Positions 18,420 to 27,730 of a DNA stretch of 64,000 bases are shown here, in pieces. Origin of the DNA: Tabrizicola_A aquatica (GTDB lineage Bacteria; Pseudomonadota; Alphaproteobacteria; Rhodobacterales; Rhodobacteraceae); NCBI GenBank assembly GCA_965194375.1, contig OZ239428.1. One strand, written 5' to 3'. The notes beneath the pieces were generated by a model that saw only the letters and a list, made by a program, of their open reading frames with translations, did not search any database and was not told the DNA's origin. A program made the position numbers and the translations under genes. The stretch's first letter is position 1, and every line of letters begins with the position of its first letter.

Positions 18420-19211
18420 TCACTCCTCGAAAAAGCGACGAAGCTGGGCCGCGTCGGTGGATGACGTCGGGACATCCATCACAATCGAGCCCTTCTGAAG
18501 GCCCAGGATGTGGTCAGAGAATTCCAAAGTGTGTTCCATCCGGTGCGAGATGAACAACAACGTAAGCCCGTCCTGCCGGGCCAGATCTGACAACAGGCGC
18601 ATAACCTCTTCGCCCGACTGGGGGTCGAGGCTCGCATCCGGTTCATCCGCGAGGATGATCGCCGGGCGCTGCATGAGCATCCGCGCGATGGCGACCCGCT
18701 GTTGCTGACCGCCCGAAAGGCTATCAACCCGTTGCAAGGCTTTGTCTGCCAGACCGACGCGGGACAGGCAGGCCAAGGCTTCTTGCCGCACGGCTTGTGT
18801 GGCCAGCGATTGGAACCAAGTCCGTGGCCCTGACATGCGCGCCTGAACACCGTGGACCACATTGGTCAAAGCCGACAGGCGCGGCACAAGATTGTGTTTT
18901 TGCCAGACAACACCGACCTGCGACCGAAACTGCCGCAAATCTCGAGGGCCAAGGCTCACAACATCAAGGCCCAGCATATCAATTTTTCCAGAACTGGGTT
19001 CCACCAGCCGGATCAGGCATTTCATGGCCGTAGACTTGCCCGAGCCATTCGCGCCGATAAGCGCTGTGGCGACACCCGCATGGACAGTAAAATCAAGCCC
19101 ATGCAGAACTTTGACGTCATCAAACGCCTTGGCAAGGCCCGACACCGAAAGCACAGGCCCCGCAAGAGCGGAGCCTGTTAGGGTCGGCAGATCGCGAACC
19201 GCTACGTTCAT
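18420..19211 (-). CDS. phnC: Phosphonate-type ABC transporter ATP-binding protein
   Basis: ATPase subunit of 263 aa. Walker A is GANGSGKST, the signature LSGGQQQRVAIARMLMQRP, and Walker B AIILADEPDASLD, with the switch histidine in LLFISHRMEH. It is flanked by the matching binding protein (PhnD) and permease (PhnE), so the set imports a phosphonate or a similar oxyanion. The spacing to its neighbours is a few bases on both sides, indicating one operon. Confidence 0.87.
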   Translation of the reverse strand: MNVAVRDLPTLTGSALAGPVLSVSGLAKAFDDVKVLHGLDFTVHAGVATALIGANGSGKSTAMKCLIRLVEPSSGKIDMLGLDVVSLGPRDLRQFRSQVGVVWQKHNLVPRLSALTNVVHGVQARMSGPRTWFQSLATQAVRQEALACLSRVGLADKALQRVDSLSGGQQQRVAIARMLMQRPAIILADEPDASLDPQSGEEVMRLLSDLARQDGLTLLFISHRMEHTLEFSDHILGLQKGSIVMDVPTSSTDAAQLRRFFEE

Positions 19212-19218
19212 CAGTAAG

Positions 19219-20085
19219 TTACTCGCCGACGAACTGGGTAAACTCGGTTACACCCACGTTTTCGAACATCTTGCGCACACCGTCATAGTCAGCATCCGTC
19301 ACAGTCGCTTTGAAGCTGCCGCCTACATACTTGGCGTTTGCCTCGGTCGAGGTGATTGCAGCTAGAAGCGCATCGCCGTGTTCGGTGAAGGTTTTGCGGA
19401 CGGCATCAACGACCTCCGCCGGCACTTTGGACGACGCCAGCAGGATATCGTTGGGAAGCTCGTCACCTTTCAACAAAACGCGCAGCTTCTGGTCAGGGTA
19501 CGCCTCAGATATGCTTTCGATGTGCGTACGATTCAGGCCAATTGCACCGATCTCACCTTTGATCATTGCTTCCATTGCCACGTTACGCTTCAAGAAAACG
19601 GGTTCATAATCTTGGCCATAAACGAGCCCCGCATCAGCAAGCAGAGAGGCGGGCTGCAGATGCTGCGAGGTTGAGCCGATTTCACCAAACGAAACTTTCT
19701 GGCCCTTCAGATCCTCGGCAGACATAAGAGGTGAAGCATCAAGCACGACGACATTCGAGTAGTAGTCCGGCCGGTTCCAGGTGACGACAGGCTGCGCGTC
19801 AAGGCGAGCATTGAACACGACATATTCTGCAGGGCCGGTCAAAACAAAATCAATCTGTTCAGCCGCCATGGCTTCGACCGCGACGGTGCGGCCAGACACT
19901 GGGAAGAACTCAACTTTAAGGCCTGAGGCAGCCTCAAACGCTTCCTTGAAGGGCCCCATCTCGGTCTGGAGGGCTTCAAGGCCATCAATGTCGGTTACCG
20001 CAAAGCGGATAGTCTCCTGCGCGAATGCAGCATTCGCACAAAATGTTGCAAGAGCAATTGCACCAGCTTTCAGAAAGGCGTTCAT
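19219..20085 (-). CDS. phnD: Phosphonate-type ABC transporter substrate-binding protein
   Basis: Periplasmic binding protein of the PhnD/PtxB family (288 aa). It has a Sec signal peptide (NAFLKAGAIALATFCANAAFA), then the family pattern IRFAVTDIDG, VEFFPVSGRTVAVEAMAAEQIDFVLTGPAEYV, and SFGEIGSTSQHLQPASLLADAG. The frame is open 36 codons upstream, but ATG 20085 is chosen because the signal peptide starts there. It is the first gene of the operon, as usual for phn transporters. Confidence 0.87.
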   Translation of the reverse strand: MNAFLKAGAIALATFCANAAFAQETIRFAVTDIDGLEALQTEMGPFKEAFEAASGLKVEFFPVSGRTVAVEAMAAEQIDFVLTGPAEYVVFNARLDAQPVVTWNRPDYYSNVVVLDASPLMSAEDLKGQKVSFGEIGSTSQHLQPASLLADAGLVYGQDYEPVFLKRNVAMEAMIKGEIGAIGLNRTHIESISEAYPDQKLRVLLKGDELPNDILLASSKVPAEVVDAVRKTFTEHGDALLAAITSTEANAKYVGGSFKATVTDADYDGVRKMFENVGVTEFTQFVGE

Positions 20086-20307
20086 GCGTTGTCCCTCATT
20101 TGAGTATCGATGAGAAACGCTTAGGGCGCGAACGTGACACCGGGGTTTCGGCCGGGATTCGTTTCTGTGACACTTCAACCGTTTTGGCGTCACGAAAGGC
20201 TTTTCCTTTGGAACCTATTGGAAGATGAAGAGAGCCGTGCTGCGGAAAGCGGCCTATTGCTGACACAGGCAGATTGGGTCGCGACCCTAGATTTTCTGAT
20301 GGCCTGC

Positions 20308-21468
20308 TTAGGTCCGCCTGAGCAAAAACAGGGCCACCGTTGCCAAAGCTCCAATCCCAGCAGTCAGCCAGATCGCCTGCAGACCCCAGGTTTCGAGCGC
20401 TGCACCGAAAAGTAGCGGTGCAGCGGCCTGCAGTATGCGGGCCGGGGCGTTCAGCCAACCCAAACGCGCCCCATATCCCCTCGTCCCAAACAGCGCGAGG
20501 GGCAGCGTGCCCTTTCCTATGGTCAGGATTCCGTTGCCTGCGCCATGCATAACAGCAAAGACATAGGCCGCCGGTCCTCCAAAAGTTAGAAGGCAGACCG
20601 CAGCAACTGGATGAGCTGAGGCTGCAAGTCGGGCTGAGCTAAGTGGATTGAACCGGCGCAGAAGCCCGAACTCAAAAATCCGAGCGGCAACTTGTGCTGG
20701 ACCGATGAGAGCGCCCGCCGCAATTGCGACTGCAACGCTAGCTCCTGATGCTTGGAGCAACCCAGGCAAATGCGCGGCCATCGCGGTTGAGTTGAACCAA
20801 GTAGAAGCAAAAACAAATGACAAGAGAAAGAGCGCCAATCTTGGCGGCTCTGCATCTTCGGAGGTATCACTTACGCTGGGCTTATTCGTGCTCTTGGCCG
20901 TGGGCAAAAGTGCATTTAGTGGCAGCGCCAGAAGCAAATGGATAAGGGCCCAACCTATACAAGCCTCGCGCCAACCCCATGTCGCCAGCATCAAACCTGA
21001 TAAGGGCCAACCAACGGTACTCGCGAAGCCAGCAATTAGGGTTATCCCGGTTATGGGCCGGCGGGCATCTTTTCCATATATGCCTGCCAGTGTTGCAAAG
21101 GCAGCCTCATAAAGCCCAAGCCCCATCCCAAATCCAATGATTGCCCAGCCAAGGAATAGAACGGCTAACGAAGGCGCGAGGGCGAGCAGAACAAGTCCCA
21201 AGGCGAAAAGCACGTTAGAAATCATCAATACGCCGCGGCCACCAAGCCTATCGATGCGGGCACCAGCCCAGGGCCCAACGAGGGCAGAAACGATCAGGGC
21301 TATGGAGAATGCTCCGAAAACCCAAACGGGATTGAGAGAAAAGCTGGCCGCCATTGGCGCTGCGAGCACGGCGGGGATATAGTAGCTTGAGGCCCAACTA
21401 ATGGTCTGAGCGCTGCCCAAGGCTGCAATCACAACAGTCTGGTGCTTTGGTTCGACGGCACACCTCAT
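20308..21468 (-). CDS. MFS transporter
   Basis: Major facilitator protein of 386 aa with about twelve hydrophobic helices. The conserved loop 2-3 motif appears as GPWAGARIDRLGGRGVLMIS, and a second charged loop lies around LLPTAKSTNKPSVSD in the middle. The substrate is not identifiable. It sits between the phn operon and ppk2 but is not obviously linked to either. Confidence 0.82.
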   Translation of the reverse strand: MRCAVEPKHQTVVIAALGSAQTISWASSYYIPAVLAAPMAASFSLNPVWVFGAFSIALIVSALVGPWAGARIDRLGGRGVLMISNVLFALGLVLLALAPSLAVLFLGWAIIGFGMGLGLYEAAFATLAGIYGKDARRPITGITLIAGFASTVGWPLSGLMLATWGWREACIGWALIHLLLALPLNALLPTAKSTNKPSVSDTSEDAEPPRLALFLLSFVFASTWFNSTAMAAHLPGLLQASGASVAVAIAAGALIGPAQVAARIFEFGLLRRFNPLSSARLAASAHPVAAVCLLTFGGPAAYVFAVMHGAGNGILTIGKGTLPLALFGTRGYGARLGWLNAPARILQAAAPLLFGAALETWGLQAIWLTAGIGALATVALFLLRRT

Positions 21469-21588
21469 TTATCTGTGCTCATTCGTTCCTCAAAAAGGCT
21501 GCGCTGCGAGCATTTGACTGTAAAGGACTTGGCCATATCAGCGCCAACGCGGGCGTCGTGCTCGGGGCCAAGACGCCTGCTCACAGGC

Positions 21589-22623
21589 TTAGTATTTGCT
21601 TGGGACATAGAGCTCAGGTGGCAGGACGGCACGCTCGTAGTCAGGGTTGAAAACGCGATCTGGCAATTGGATGTCGTCATGCGGCACCGCTTCATAGGGA
21701 AATCGGCTGAGCAGATGATCTATGCAGTTCAAACGCGCACGCCGCTTGTCGTTTCCCTCGACAATGTACCATGGGGCCTCGGGGATGTTGGTTCGGTCGA
21801 ATATGTCCTCCTTGGCTTTTGTGTAGTCTTCCCACCGTACACGCGATTGAAGATCCATCGGGGAGAGTTTCCACTGTTTCATTGGATCGTGAATGCGCAT
21901 CGTAAAGCGAAGTTGCTGCTCTTCATCGGTGATTGAGAACCAATACTTGAGGACGATGATACCAGATCGGACGAGCATTCGTTCAAACTCCGGGACATCC
22001 CGGAAGAACTGCTCGACCTGATCTTCAGTCGCGAAGCCCATGACACGCTCGACACCAGCACGATTGTACCATGACCGGTCAAACAAAACGATCTCACCAC
22101 CCGCAGGTAGATGCGGGACATAGCGCTGGAAATACCATTGCGTACGTTCGCGGTCGGATGGCGCAGGCAACGCAACGACACGGACGACACGCGGGTTTAA
22201 CCGCTGAGTGATGCGTTTGATAACGCCACCCTTGCCCGCGCTGTCTCGCCCCTCGAACAGTACAACGACCTTCTTTTTATGGTGGCTTACCCAGTCCTGT
22301 AGCTTTATGAGTTCGGCTTGAAGGGCGAACAGGCTATCAAAATAGGCTTTATTGCCAATGCTGTCCGGATGGGCTTGGCGGTAGAGCTCAGCGACCCCCT
22401 CAGACAGAAATGTGTCATCTGTCAGCTCAGCCTCCTCCTCCAGACTATCTGTGAGGTCGGACATCAGCCAGTCACGCGGCACGCTGGGCCTAGGTGGCAG
22501 TCCTTCAGTGGCGCCATTCCTGTCGCCCAAAATTGCATCATCCGTCACCGGCAACCGATCCGACGGGTAGGGCAAGAGACGCTTTAGCAGACTTGAAAGA
22601 TACGACACGCGCGGCATGGTCAT
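21589..22623 (-). CDS. ppk2: Polyphosphate kinase 2
   Basis: PPK2-family enzyme that transfers phosphate between polyphosphate and nucleoside di- or monophosphates (344 aa). Walker A is FEGRDSAGKGGVIKRI and Walker B-like FDRSWYNRAGVERVMGF, with the lid segment LPAPSDRERTQWYFQRYV between them. The C-terminal half has the family block FSITDEEQQLRFTMRIHDPM followed by KQWKLSPMD. The N-terminal about 80 residues are a family-typical extension. ATG 22617 is an alternative start. Confidence 0.9.
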   Translation of the reverse strand: MTMPRVSYLSSLLKRLLPYPSDRLPVTDDAILGDRNGATEGLPPRPSVPRDWLMSDLTDSLEEEAELTDDTFLSEGVAELYRQAHPDSIGNKAYFDSLFALQAELIKLQDWVSHHKKKVVVLFEGRDSAGKGGVIKRITQRLNPRVVRVVALPAPSDRERTQWYFQRYVPHLPAGGEIVLFDRSWYNRAGVERVMGFATEDQVEQFFRDVPEFERMLVRSGIIVLKYWFSITDEEQQLRFTMRIHDPMKQWKLSPMDLQSRVRWEDYTKAKEDIFDRTNIPEAPWYIVEGNDKRRARLNCIDHLLSRFPYEAVPHDDIQLPDRVFNPDYERAVLPPELYVPSKY

Positions 22624-22903
22624 AGCTGTGGCTCGTTACGAGGGAGAGTTCCAAGTTTGGGGCTTTTTGACTGTGATCATTAGCAAACACACAACCAGCC
22701 AGCACCCGGCTCTCATGCAAGCCGACGTTCCACAAAACATTTATGACAACCCATTAGAATGCACAGATGCAATCCATCCTGGCGGGCGCTGGTATAGCCG
22801 GTCTTGCGGTGCCAATGATAGTGGAACATCGGCCGATGATTATTGACAGCGCTGGGGCTGCGGGTAGGTTTTCTAAAAGTCGAGTTAACCGGATGAGGGC
22901 ATA

Positions 22904-23839
22904 ATGGCGCGACACCTGATTACGGCTTCGGCGCAAATGGGACCAATTTCCAAATCCGAAACTCGCAAAGACACCGTGGCCCGCCTCGTGGCAATGATGC
23001 GCGAAGCACATGGTCGTGGGGCTAAGTTGGTGGTCTTTACCGAAATGGCGTTGACCACTTTTTTTCCACGCTGGTTGATCGAAGACGAGGCTGAGCTGGA
23101 CAGCTACTATGAAACCGCAATGCCCTCGCTTGCCACTCAACCACTGTTTGACGAGTCGGCAAAGCTGGGGATCGGTTTCTATTTGGGCTACGCCGAACTT
23201 GTGGTCGAAGGCGGGGTAAAGCACCGCTTTAACACGTCAATTCTAGTCGATCAGACCGGCAAGATTGTTGGAAAATACCGTAAGGTGCACCTTCCGGGTT
23301 GGGCAGAGCCACTACCAAACCGGCCCTTTCAACATCTGGAAAAGCGCTATTTTGAGCCCGGAGATCTTGGCTTTCCTGTCTGGCGCACGATGGGTGGCAT
23401 CATGGGCATGTGCATCTGCAATGACCGTCGCTGGCCCGAAACCTACCGCGTGATGGGTCTGCAAGGGGTAGAGATGGTTATGCTGGGTTACAACACGCCC
23501 TTTGGCCATCTGAATAGCGAGCCGATGGACAGCCTAACCCTTTTCCATAACCATCTGTCGATGCAGGCAGGGGCCTATCAGAACGCAACTTGGGTCGTCG
23601 GCACCGCAAAATGTGGCAACGAGGAGGGGTCGAAGATGGGTGGCCAGTCCGTGATCGTTGCCCCAAGTGGAGAGATTGTGGCGCAAGCCGTTACCGTCGA
23701 AGACGAAGTAATCACCGCGAAATGTGACCTCGATATGGGGCGCATGTATAAGGACACCGTTTTCAACTTTGCCCAGCACCGTCGGCCCGAGGCGTATACC
23801 CTCATCACCGAACGTGCAGGGGCAATTCTGCCGGAGTAG
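22904..23839 (+). CDS. N-carbamoyl-D-amino-acid hydrolase
   Basis: Nitrilase-superfamily amidase that cleaves N-carbamoyl-D-amino acids to D-amino acid, CO2 and ammonia (311 aa, family length). The catalytic triad falls exactly at the positions known for this enzyme: Glu47 (VVFTEMAL), Lys127 (KYRKVHLPG) and Cys172 (MGMCICNDRRWPE). GAGGG precedes the ATG. It is followed three bases later by a D-hydantoinase, which makes its substrate, so the pair forms the classical two-step route from 5-substituted hydantoins to D-amino acids. Confidence 0.92.
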   Translation: MARHLITASAQMGPISKSETRKDTVARLVAMMREAHGRGAKLVVFTEMALTTFFPRWLIEDEAELDSYYETAMPSLATQPLFDESAKLGIGFYLGYAELVVEGGVKHRFNTSILVDQTGKIVGKYRKVHLPGWAEPLPNRPFQHLEKRYFEPGDLGFPVWRTMGGIMGMCICNDRRWPETYRVMGLQGVEMVMLGYNTPFGHLNSEPMDSLTLFHNHLSMQAGAYQNATWVVGTAKCGNEEGSKMGGQSVIVAPSGEIVAQAVTVEDEVITAKCDLDMGRMYKDTVFNFAQHRRPEAYTLITERAGAILPE

Positions 23840-23842
23840 GCC

Positions 23843-25297
23843 ATGACCACAGTTATCAAAGGCGGCACGATCGTCACCCATGACCGGACCTACAAGGCCG
23901 ATGTGCTGGTTGAGCGCGGCGTGATTGCAGCCATCGGGCAGAACCTTGTGGGCGATACCCTGATTGATGCGGAAGGCGCCTATGTGATGCCCGGCGGAAT
24001 CGATCCGCATACGCATCTGGAGATGCCGTTCATGGGCACCTCCACCGCCGAGACGTGGGAAAGTGGCACCTTCGCCGCTGCAAGCGGTGGCACGACAATG
24101 ATCGTCGATCACATCATTTCTAACCCAACTGACCTACTCGGTCCGTTGGGGCTGTGGGAAGAAAGAGCGGCCCGGCAGGCCAGCATCGACTACGGCTTTC
24201 ACATGTCGATAACTGGCTGGTCACAGGAAGTCTGGGCGCAGATGGCCGTTTGCGTTGACCGTGGGGTGAACACATTCAAGCATTTCATGGCCTACAAGGG
24301 CGCATTGATGGTGAATGATGATGAGATGTACGCAAGCTTTTCGCGCTGCCGTGAGTTGGGGGCGATCCCGCTTGTACATGCAGAAAACGGTGACCTGATC
24401 GCCGGTCTGCAACAAAAACTTCTGGCCGAAGGCAACAGAGGTCCGGAAGCGCACGCCTATTCCCGCCCCGCGACAGTCGAGGGTGAGGCCACAAACCGTG
24501 CGATCATGATCGCAGATGCGGTGGGAGTGCCGGTCTACATCGTGCACACCTCCTCTGAAGAGGCACATGAGGCCATTCGTCGTTGGAAACAGGCAGGCAC
24601 GCGGGTCTGGGGCGAGCCTTTGGTTCAGCATCTGCTGTTGGACGAGGGTGAATATGCCAATCAAGACTGGAACTATGCTGCCCAGCGGGTGATGAGCCCT
24701 CCGTTTCGCAGCAAACGGCATCAGGACAGCCTTTGGGCGGGACTTGCAGCAGGCACTCTATCGGTGGTGGCGACCGACCATTGCGCCTTTACCACCCAGC
24801 AAAAGCAGATGGGGCGCGGCGATTTTACCAAGATCCCGAATGGCACCGGGGGTCTGGAAGACAGACTTTCGCTCTTGTGGACGCATGGTGTTGCGACCGG
24901 GCGGATCACGATGAATGAATTTGTGGCCGTCACCTCAACGAACATCGCGCAAATCCTTAACATTTACCCCCAGAAGGGTGCGATTGCCGTTGGCGCGGAT
25001 GCCGATATCGTCGTATTCGACCCGGCGGCCAGCAAGACCATCTCTGCATCGGCCCAAAAATCTATCATTGATTACAACGTGTTTGAAGGCTTCACCGTCA
25101 CTGGCCTGCCTCGATACACGCTATCGCGCGGCATGGTGCTTTGGGGACCGAACGGTGGCCAGCCGCAACCCGGGCATGGTCGGCATGTGATGCGCACGCC
25201 AAACCCGCCAGTTTCGCGAGCCTACTCACAATGGCGCGATCTTATCGCCCCACGTCCCGTCGTGCGTGACGAAAGCCTGATGCCCATCGGGGTCTAG
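23843..25297 (+). CDS. D-hydantoinase / dihydropyrimidinase
   Basis: Cyclic amidohydrolase of 484 aa that opens hydantoin or dihydropyrimidine rings. Zinc ligands are visible: His56 and His58 (GGIDPHTHLEMPF), the carboxylated Lys at about 152 (FKHFMAYKG), then VHAENGD, VYIVHTSS and ATDHCAF. The C-terminus carries GAIAVGADADIVVFDP, normal for the family. It is immediately downstream of the carbamoylase, which favours a hydantoinase role; a reductive pyrimidine-degradation role is the alternative, but no dihydropyrimidine dehydrogenase is nearby. Confidence 0.9.
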   Translation: MTTVIKGGTIVTHDRTYKADVLVERGVIAAIGQNLVGDTLIDAEGAYVMPGGIDPHTHLEMPFMGTSTAETWESGTFAAASGGTTMIVDHIISNPTDLLGPLGLWEERAARQASIDYGFHMSITGWSQEVWAQMAVCVDRGVNTFKHFMAYKGALMVNDDEMYASFSRCRELGAIPLVHAENGDLIAGLQQKLLAEGNRGPEAHAYSRPATVEGEATNRAIMIADAVGVPVYIVHTSSEEAHEAIRRWKQAGTRVWGEPLVQHLLLDEGEYANQDWNYAAQRVMSPPFRSKRHQDSLWAGLAAGTLSVVATDHCAFTTQQKQMGRGDFTKIPNGTGGLEDRLSLLWTHGVATGRITMNEFVAVTSTNIAQILNIYPQKGAIAVGADADIVVFDPAASKTISASAQKSIIDYNVFEGFTVTGLPRYTLSRGMVLWGPNGGQPQPGHGRHVMRTPNPPVSRAYSQWRDLIAPRPVVRDESLMPIGV

Positions 25298-25354
25298 ATG
25301 TTTGATCCCACGGTTTGATGGTGTCATCCTTTCGCAGGAATGGAAGGAAGTACT

Positions 25355-25535
25355 GTGGGACAAGTTCGTCACGAGAGAGCCAGCGCGGCGCCGTCGGTTT
25401 GAGCCCGCTGGCGAGGGCACGCCGACAGAGCAGCACTACAGCGACAGCAAGCTTCGCTGGCGCAGGCAAGCCGGGAGCTTGGCATCAACCCCAAGACGGT
25501 AGCGAAGTGGCGCAAGCGGGCGACGGTCGAAGGTG
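25355..25535 (+). mobile_element. Remnant of an IS481-family transposase (N-terminal part)
   Basis: Starting at GTG 25355 the frame reads GQVRHERASAA, then a TGA, then in the same frame QASLAQASRELGINPKTVAK followed by WRKRATVEG. This is the helix-turn-helix opening of IS481-type transposases from this group of bacteria. The catalytic domain is absent, and both the stop and the altered middle show decay. The rest of 25298-25751 holds nothing else I can identify. Confidence 0.72.
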
Positions 25536-25751
25536 CCGCATCGATAGATGCAAGCGTCGCTTCGAGTTCATAGTAAACACGTTCGCTGCCTTTTGAGGTC
25601 GCACTGATGCATTTACCGGAACTGGAATATGCCGCGGCAGAGCAAAGGGTGCCGCTGTGACAAAGGGGCTGCCCTTGTGACAGCATCCATCTTGCCTTAG
25701 GCGATGGCCCACCGCTAGGCTGGGCGGGCAACCGACGGGAGTGCTGCTAAA

Positions 25752-26285
25752 ATGACCGCCTATACCGTGACCATCCCACGGCTTGAGACCGAACGGCTGA
25801 TCATGCGCGAATACCGGCAAACAGACTTCGACGCCTTTGCCGAGTTCTATTCAACCGATCGGTCGCGTTTCATTGGCGGGCCGATGCACCGCGAGTTGGC
25901 ATGGCGCGGGCTAGCGACACATTTGGGCCATTGGGCCTTGCGTGGGTTTGGGTTCTGGGCGGTTGAAGAAAAGGCCACGGGTGCCTTTTGCGGACATGTG
26001 GGCCTTTGGCATCCCGAAGGTTGGCCCGAGCCTGAGGTGGGCTGGGTGCTGATGGGCCCCGCCGAAGGGCGAGGGATTGCACTAGAGGCGGCCTTTGCCG
26101 CGCGCCGCTACGCTTACGACACGCTCAACTGGCCCACGGCGATCAGCTTGATTGATCCGGGCAACACACGGTCGATCCGGCTGGCTGAACGCATGGACTG
26201 CACCCACGAGGCGGATTTTACCCATGTTCGGTTGGGCCAGATGCAGGTCTGGCGCCACCCTGCCCCTGCGGACCTTGTCGGATAA
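25752..26285 (+). CDS. GNAT family N-acetyltransferase (RimJ/RimL-like)
   Basis: Acetyltransferase of 177 aa. It begins IPRLETERLIMREYRQTDF as RimJ/RimL-type proteins do. It has the acetyl-CoA-binding region GWVLMGPAEGRGIALEAAFA and the later TAISLIDPGNTRSIRLAERM typical of this group. The target is unknown; this type acetylates protein N-termini or small molecules. It is a single gene, convergent with the next GNAT gene with four bases between stops. Confidence 0.83.
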   Translation: MTAYTVTIPRLETERLIMREYRQTDFDAFAEFYSTDRSRFIGGPMHRELAWRGLATHLGHWALRGFGFWAVEEKATGAFCGHVGLWHPEGWPEPEVGWVLMGPAEGRGIALEAAFAARRYAYDTLNWPTAISLIDPGNTRSIRLAERMDCTHEADFTHVRLGQMQVWRHPAPADLVG

Positions 26286-26289
26286 GCTC

Positions 26290-26736
26290 TCAGAGCTTGC
26301 GGTTATAGCGGATGAAGGGTGTGACCTGCGCGATGCGGTCATAAAGCTGCCGGGCCTGCGTGTTGAAATCCTGCGTCAGCCAATAGACCGCAGGCGTGCC
26401 CGCGGCATCGGCCACAGCATAGACCGCCTCAATAAGCGCCCGCCCGGCCCCGGTGCCGCGCACCGCAGGATCAACATAAAGGTCCTGCAGGTAGATCACC
26501 TCTTCGATCTTCCACGCGTGGCGATGCGACAGGTAATGCGTCAAGCCCACCATCTTGCCGTCCACCTCGGCGACAAGGCAGTTGAAATCGCGCGCATCAT
26601 CGCCAAGCAGCCGGACAAAGGTCGAGACATAGACCGCCTCGGGTACCGAGGTCTTGTAGAACTCCAGATAGCCGGTCCACAAACGCCGCCAGTCGGCCTC
26701 GTCAGTTGCGCGCAGGGGACGGATGGTACAAGGCAT
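26290..26736 (-). CDS. GNAT family N-acetyltransferase
   Basis: Small acetyltransferase of 148 aa with the GNAT core: IRPLRATDEADWRRLW at the start, LQDLYVDPAVRGTGAGRALI for acetyl-CoA binding, and VYWLTQDFNTQARQLYDRI at the end. The substrate is not predictable. It is 13 bases downstream of the G3E GTPase and in the same direction, so it may be the last gene of the long leftward operon that starts near 37.2 kb. Confidence 0.83.
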   Translation of the reverse strand: MPCTIRPLRATDEADWRRLWTGYLEFYKTSVPEAVYVSTFVRLLGDDARDFNCLVAEVDGKMVGLTHYLSHRHAWKIEEVIYLQDLYVDPAVRGTGAGRALIEAVYAVADAAGTPAVYWLTQDFNTQARQLYDRIAQVTPFIRYNRKL

Positions 26737-26749
26737 GTGAGGTCCTTTC

Positions 26750-27730
26750 TTAAGAGGGCTTCAAGGCAGCCGGCAGGGGGCGGCCAAGGAAGTGATAGAG
26801 CGAGCGCGTGAGATCCTTTGGGTCATAACCCCGACCGATAAAGACGATCCGGTTATCCTGCCCCGGATCCGAGGTTTCCGGCAAGATCTCGGGCGATTGC
26901 ACCACCTTACGCACGGTTTGCAACAAAAGCCGCCCCGCAGGCGTGCGAAGCACACCCTTGACCCGCACCAGATCATCGCCGCGCGCATGAAGAAGGGCGG
27001 ACAGCCAAAGCGCGAAGGCGGACCAATCCAGACTGGGGTCCACCTCGATCTGGGTGGGCAGGATCGAGCCGCGCGCATCCTCTTCGGGCAAGGGCGGCAA
27101 GGCGGCAGCCATGGTGCCGGGGGGCACGGGCGGCAGGGCAACCGTTTCACCCAAGACAGCCGCCGAAATAGCAGCGCCTGGGTTCAAGACGGCTAAGGTC
27201 GCTTGCAAGGCGGCCAGATCACCCGGCGCGCAGGCGTCGGTCTTGGTCAGGATCAACTGGTCCGCCGCACCAACCTGCCGCCGGCCCAATGGCTCACTCG
27301 CCAGTTGCGCCAAGGCGTGCAAGGCGTCGACGGCCACGAGTGTCTCACCAATTAGAATGTGGTTAACCAAAACCGGATCAGCCTGAATCGCCGCGACTAT
27401 CGCGGCCGGGTCAGCCAGACCGCTGGTTTCCAGCACGATCCGGTCAAACCGCGCGCCGCCCTCGCGGCTGCGATCATCGCACAAGCCACGCAAGGCCGTG
27501 ATCAGCGCCGGACGGCCTGTGCAGCAACAGCACCCGCCCGCCAAAAGCGTGACCTTGCCCAAAAGCGCATCATCCACAGGGGTTTCGGCCGCCTCGTTCA
27601 CGATCACATGGACGTTTGGACCAAAGGTCCCAGCGTGAAGCTGGTGCCGTAGCCAAGTGGTCTTGCCCGACCCAAGATAGCCGCCCAGAATCGTCAGCCG
27701 CAGGCGCCCTTCGAGCACATCACTCGACAT
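26750..27730 (-). CDS. G3E-family (CobW/COG0523) GTPase, candidate metallochaperone
   Basis: P-loop GTPase of 326 aa. Walker A is GGYLGSGKTTWL; the metal-binding CxCC motif of this family is inside LLAGGCCCCTGRP; Walker B-like ETSGLADPA follows. The base-recognition motif is TKTD rather than the usual NKxD. A CobW C-terminal domain follows (RVKGVLRTPAGRLLLQ, GRGYDPKDL). Family members deliver zinc, cobalt or other metals to target enzymes. Its start overlaps the stop of the small Cys-containing gene, and a metal-dependent hydrolase lies two genes upstream, which makes metal supply to that enzyme a reasonable guess. Confidence 0.83.
   Translation of the reverse strand: MSSDVLEGRLRLTILGGYLGSGKTTWLRHQLHAGTFGPNVHVIVNEAAETPVDDALLGKVTLLAGGCCCCTGRPALITALRGLCDDRSREGGARFDRIVLETSGLADPAAIVAAIQADPVLVNHILIGETLVAVDALHALAQLASEPLGRRQVGAADQLILTKTDACAPGDLAALQATLAVLNPGAAISAAVLGETVALPPVPPGTMAAALPPLPEEDARGSILPTQIEVDPSLDWSAFALWLSALLHARGDDLVRVKGVLRTPAGRLLLQTVRKVVQSPEILPETSDPGQDNRIVFIGRGYDPKDLTRSLYHFLGRPLPAALKPS

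Noticed and set aside
20086..20307. PhoB box upstream of phnD
   Set aside because: The GTGACAC repeats have neither the 11-base periodicity nor the CTGTCAT consensus of a Pho box.
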